This document shows positions 63,935-64,000 of a stretch of 64,000 bases of DNA, one piece after another. The DNA is from Clarkia xantiana subsp. parviflora (Eukaryota > Streptophyta > Magnoliopsida > Myrtales > Onagraceae), in assembly GCA_036873135.1 (NCBI GenBank), contig JAPTYO010000005.1, forward strand, positions 14,176,166 to 14,240,165, given 5' to 3'. The stretch's first letter is position 1. Each line of letters opens with the position of its first letter. The notes beneath the pieces were generated by a model. That model was not told the DNA's origin. It was given only the letters and a program-made list of their open reading frames with translations, and ran no database searches. The translations under genes and the position numbers were made by a program.

Positions 63935-64000
63935 TTGCCCCCGAGTCAAGCAGCAGTTCAAAACCCATGCTTGACTCTATTTAAGACAGGATATAAGCCC
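63317..64000 (-). mobile_element. E7: E1-related Gypsy element, 3' end only
   Basis: A 618-bp LTR is followed by CTTGCCCCCGAGTCAAG, the inverse of the polypurine tract seen in E1, so the element is minus-strand and continues to the right of the window. Flanking five bases on the left are GGCCC; the other end is not visible. Confidence 0.8.

Overview
This is a plant nuclear window, probably from a eudicot with a transposon-rich genome, and it is almost wall-to-wall nested LTR retrotransposons. The signs are plant-type Ty3/Gypsy Tat-lineage polyproteins with a second (archaeal-type) RNase H, Ty1/Copia polyproteins with Met-tRNA-type primer sites, GT-AG introns, poly(A/T)-rich spacers and a Helitron-type hairpin end. 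I found no convincing host gene, rRNA, tRNA or CRISPR array.

Layout. 1-2887: 3' end of a plus-strand Tat-like element (E0) with an antisense ORF and 3' LTR. 2888-5087: AT-rich spacer with a Helitron 3' end. 5088-16402: complete minus-strand element E1 (TSD GGAGG, near-identical LTRs). E1 encodes gag-protease plus a second gag-like half instead of reverse transcriptase, RNase H and integrase, and carries on the opposite strand a spliced five-exon gene of 681 codons. 16408-17247: spacer. 17248-44575: minus-strand large non-coding LTR element E4. Its 3' LTR is split at 18459/37767 by a related plus-strand element E3 (18460-37761, TSD TAAAC). E3 itself hosts a Tat element E2 (21793-29577, TSD TTGGC) and a small Copia element C1 (30013-33412, TSD CAGAG). 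44576-45337: Copia leader plus 5' LTR (C2). 45739-about 48630: internally deleted Tat element G2. 48637-63316: minus-strand Copia C3, split by a second Copia C4 (50457-59160). 63317-64000: start of E7, a relative of E1, running off the window.

How the parts work together. The non-autonomous elements (E1, C1, E3/E4) keep LTRs, primer sites and packaging-type leaders but lack reverse transcriptase, so they must be mobilised in trans by autonomous Tat/Ogre-like or Copia relatives. E2, G2, C3 and C4 are decayed remains of such coding elements. Most frames are broken; the intact ones are the antisense gene of E1, the gag-protease-integrase ORF of C1, and most of the gag-PR-RT frame of E2.

The most unusual signals are: (i) the intact spliced antisense gene in the young element E1; (ii) the gag-PR-gag-like polyprotein of E1; (iii) two families of tandem hairpins in E3/E4, and palindrome arrays in the E1 LTRs, where the two stem arms change together between units, as expected for conserved base pairing.
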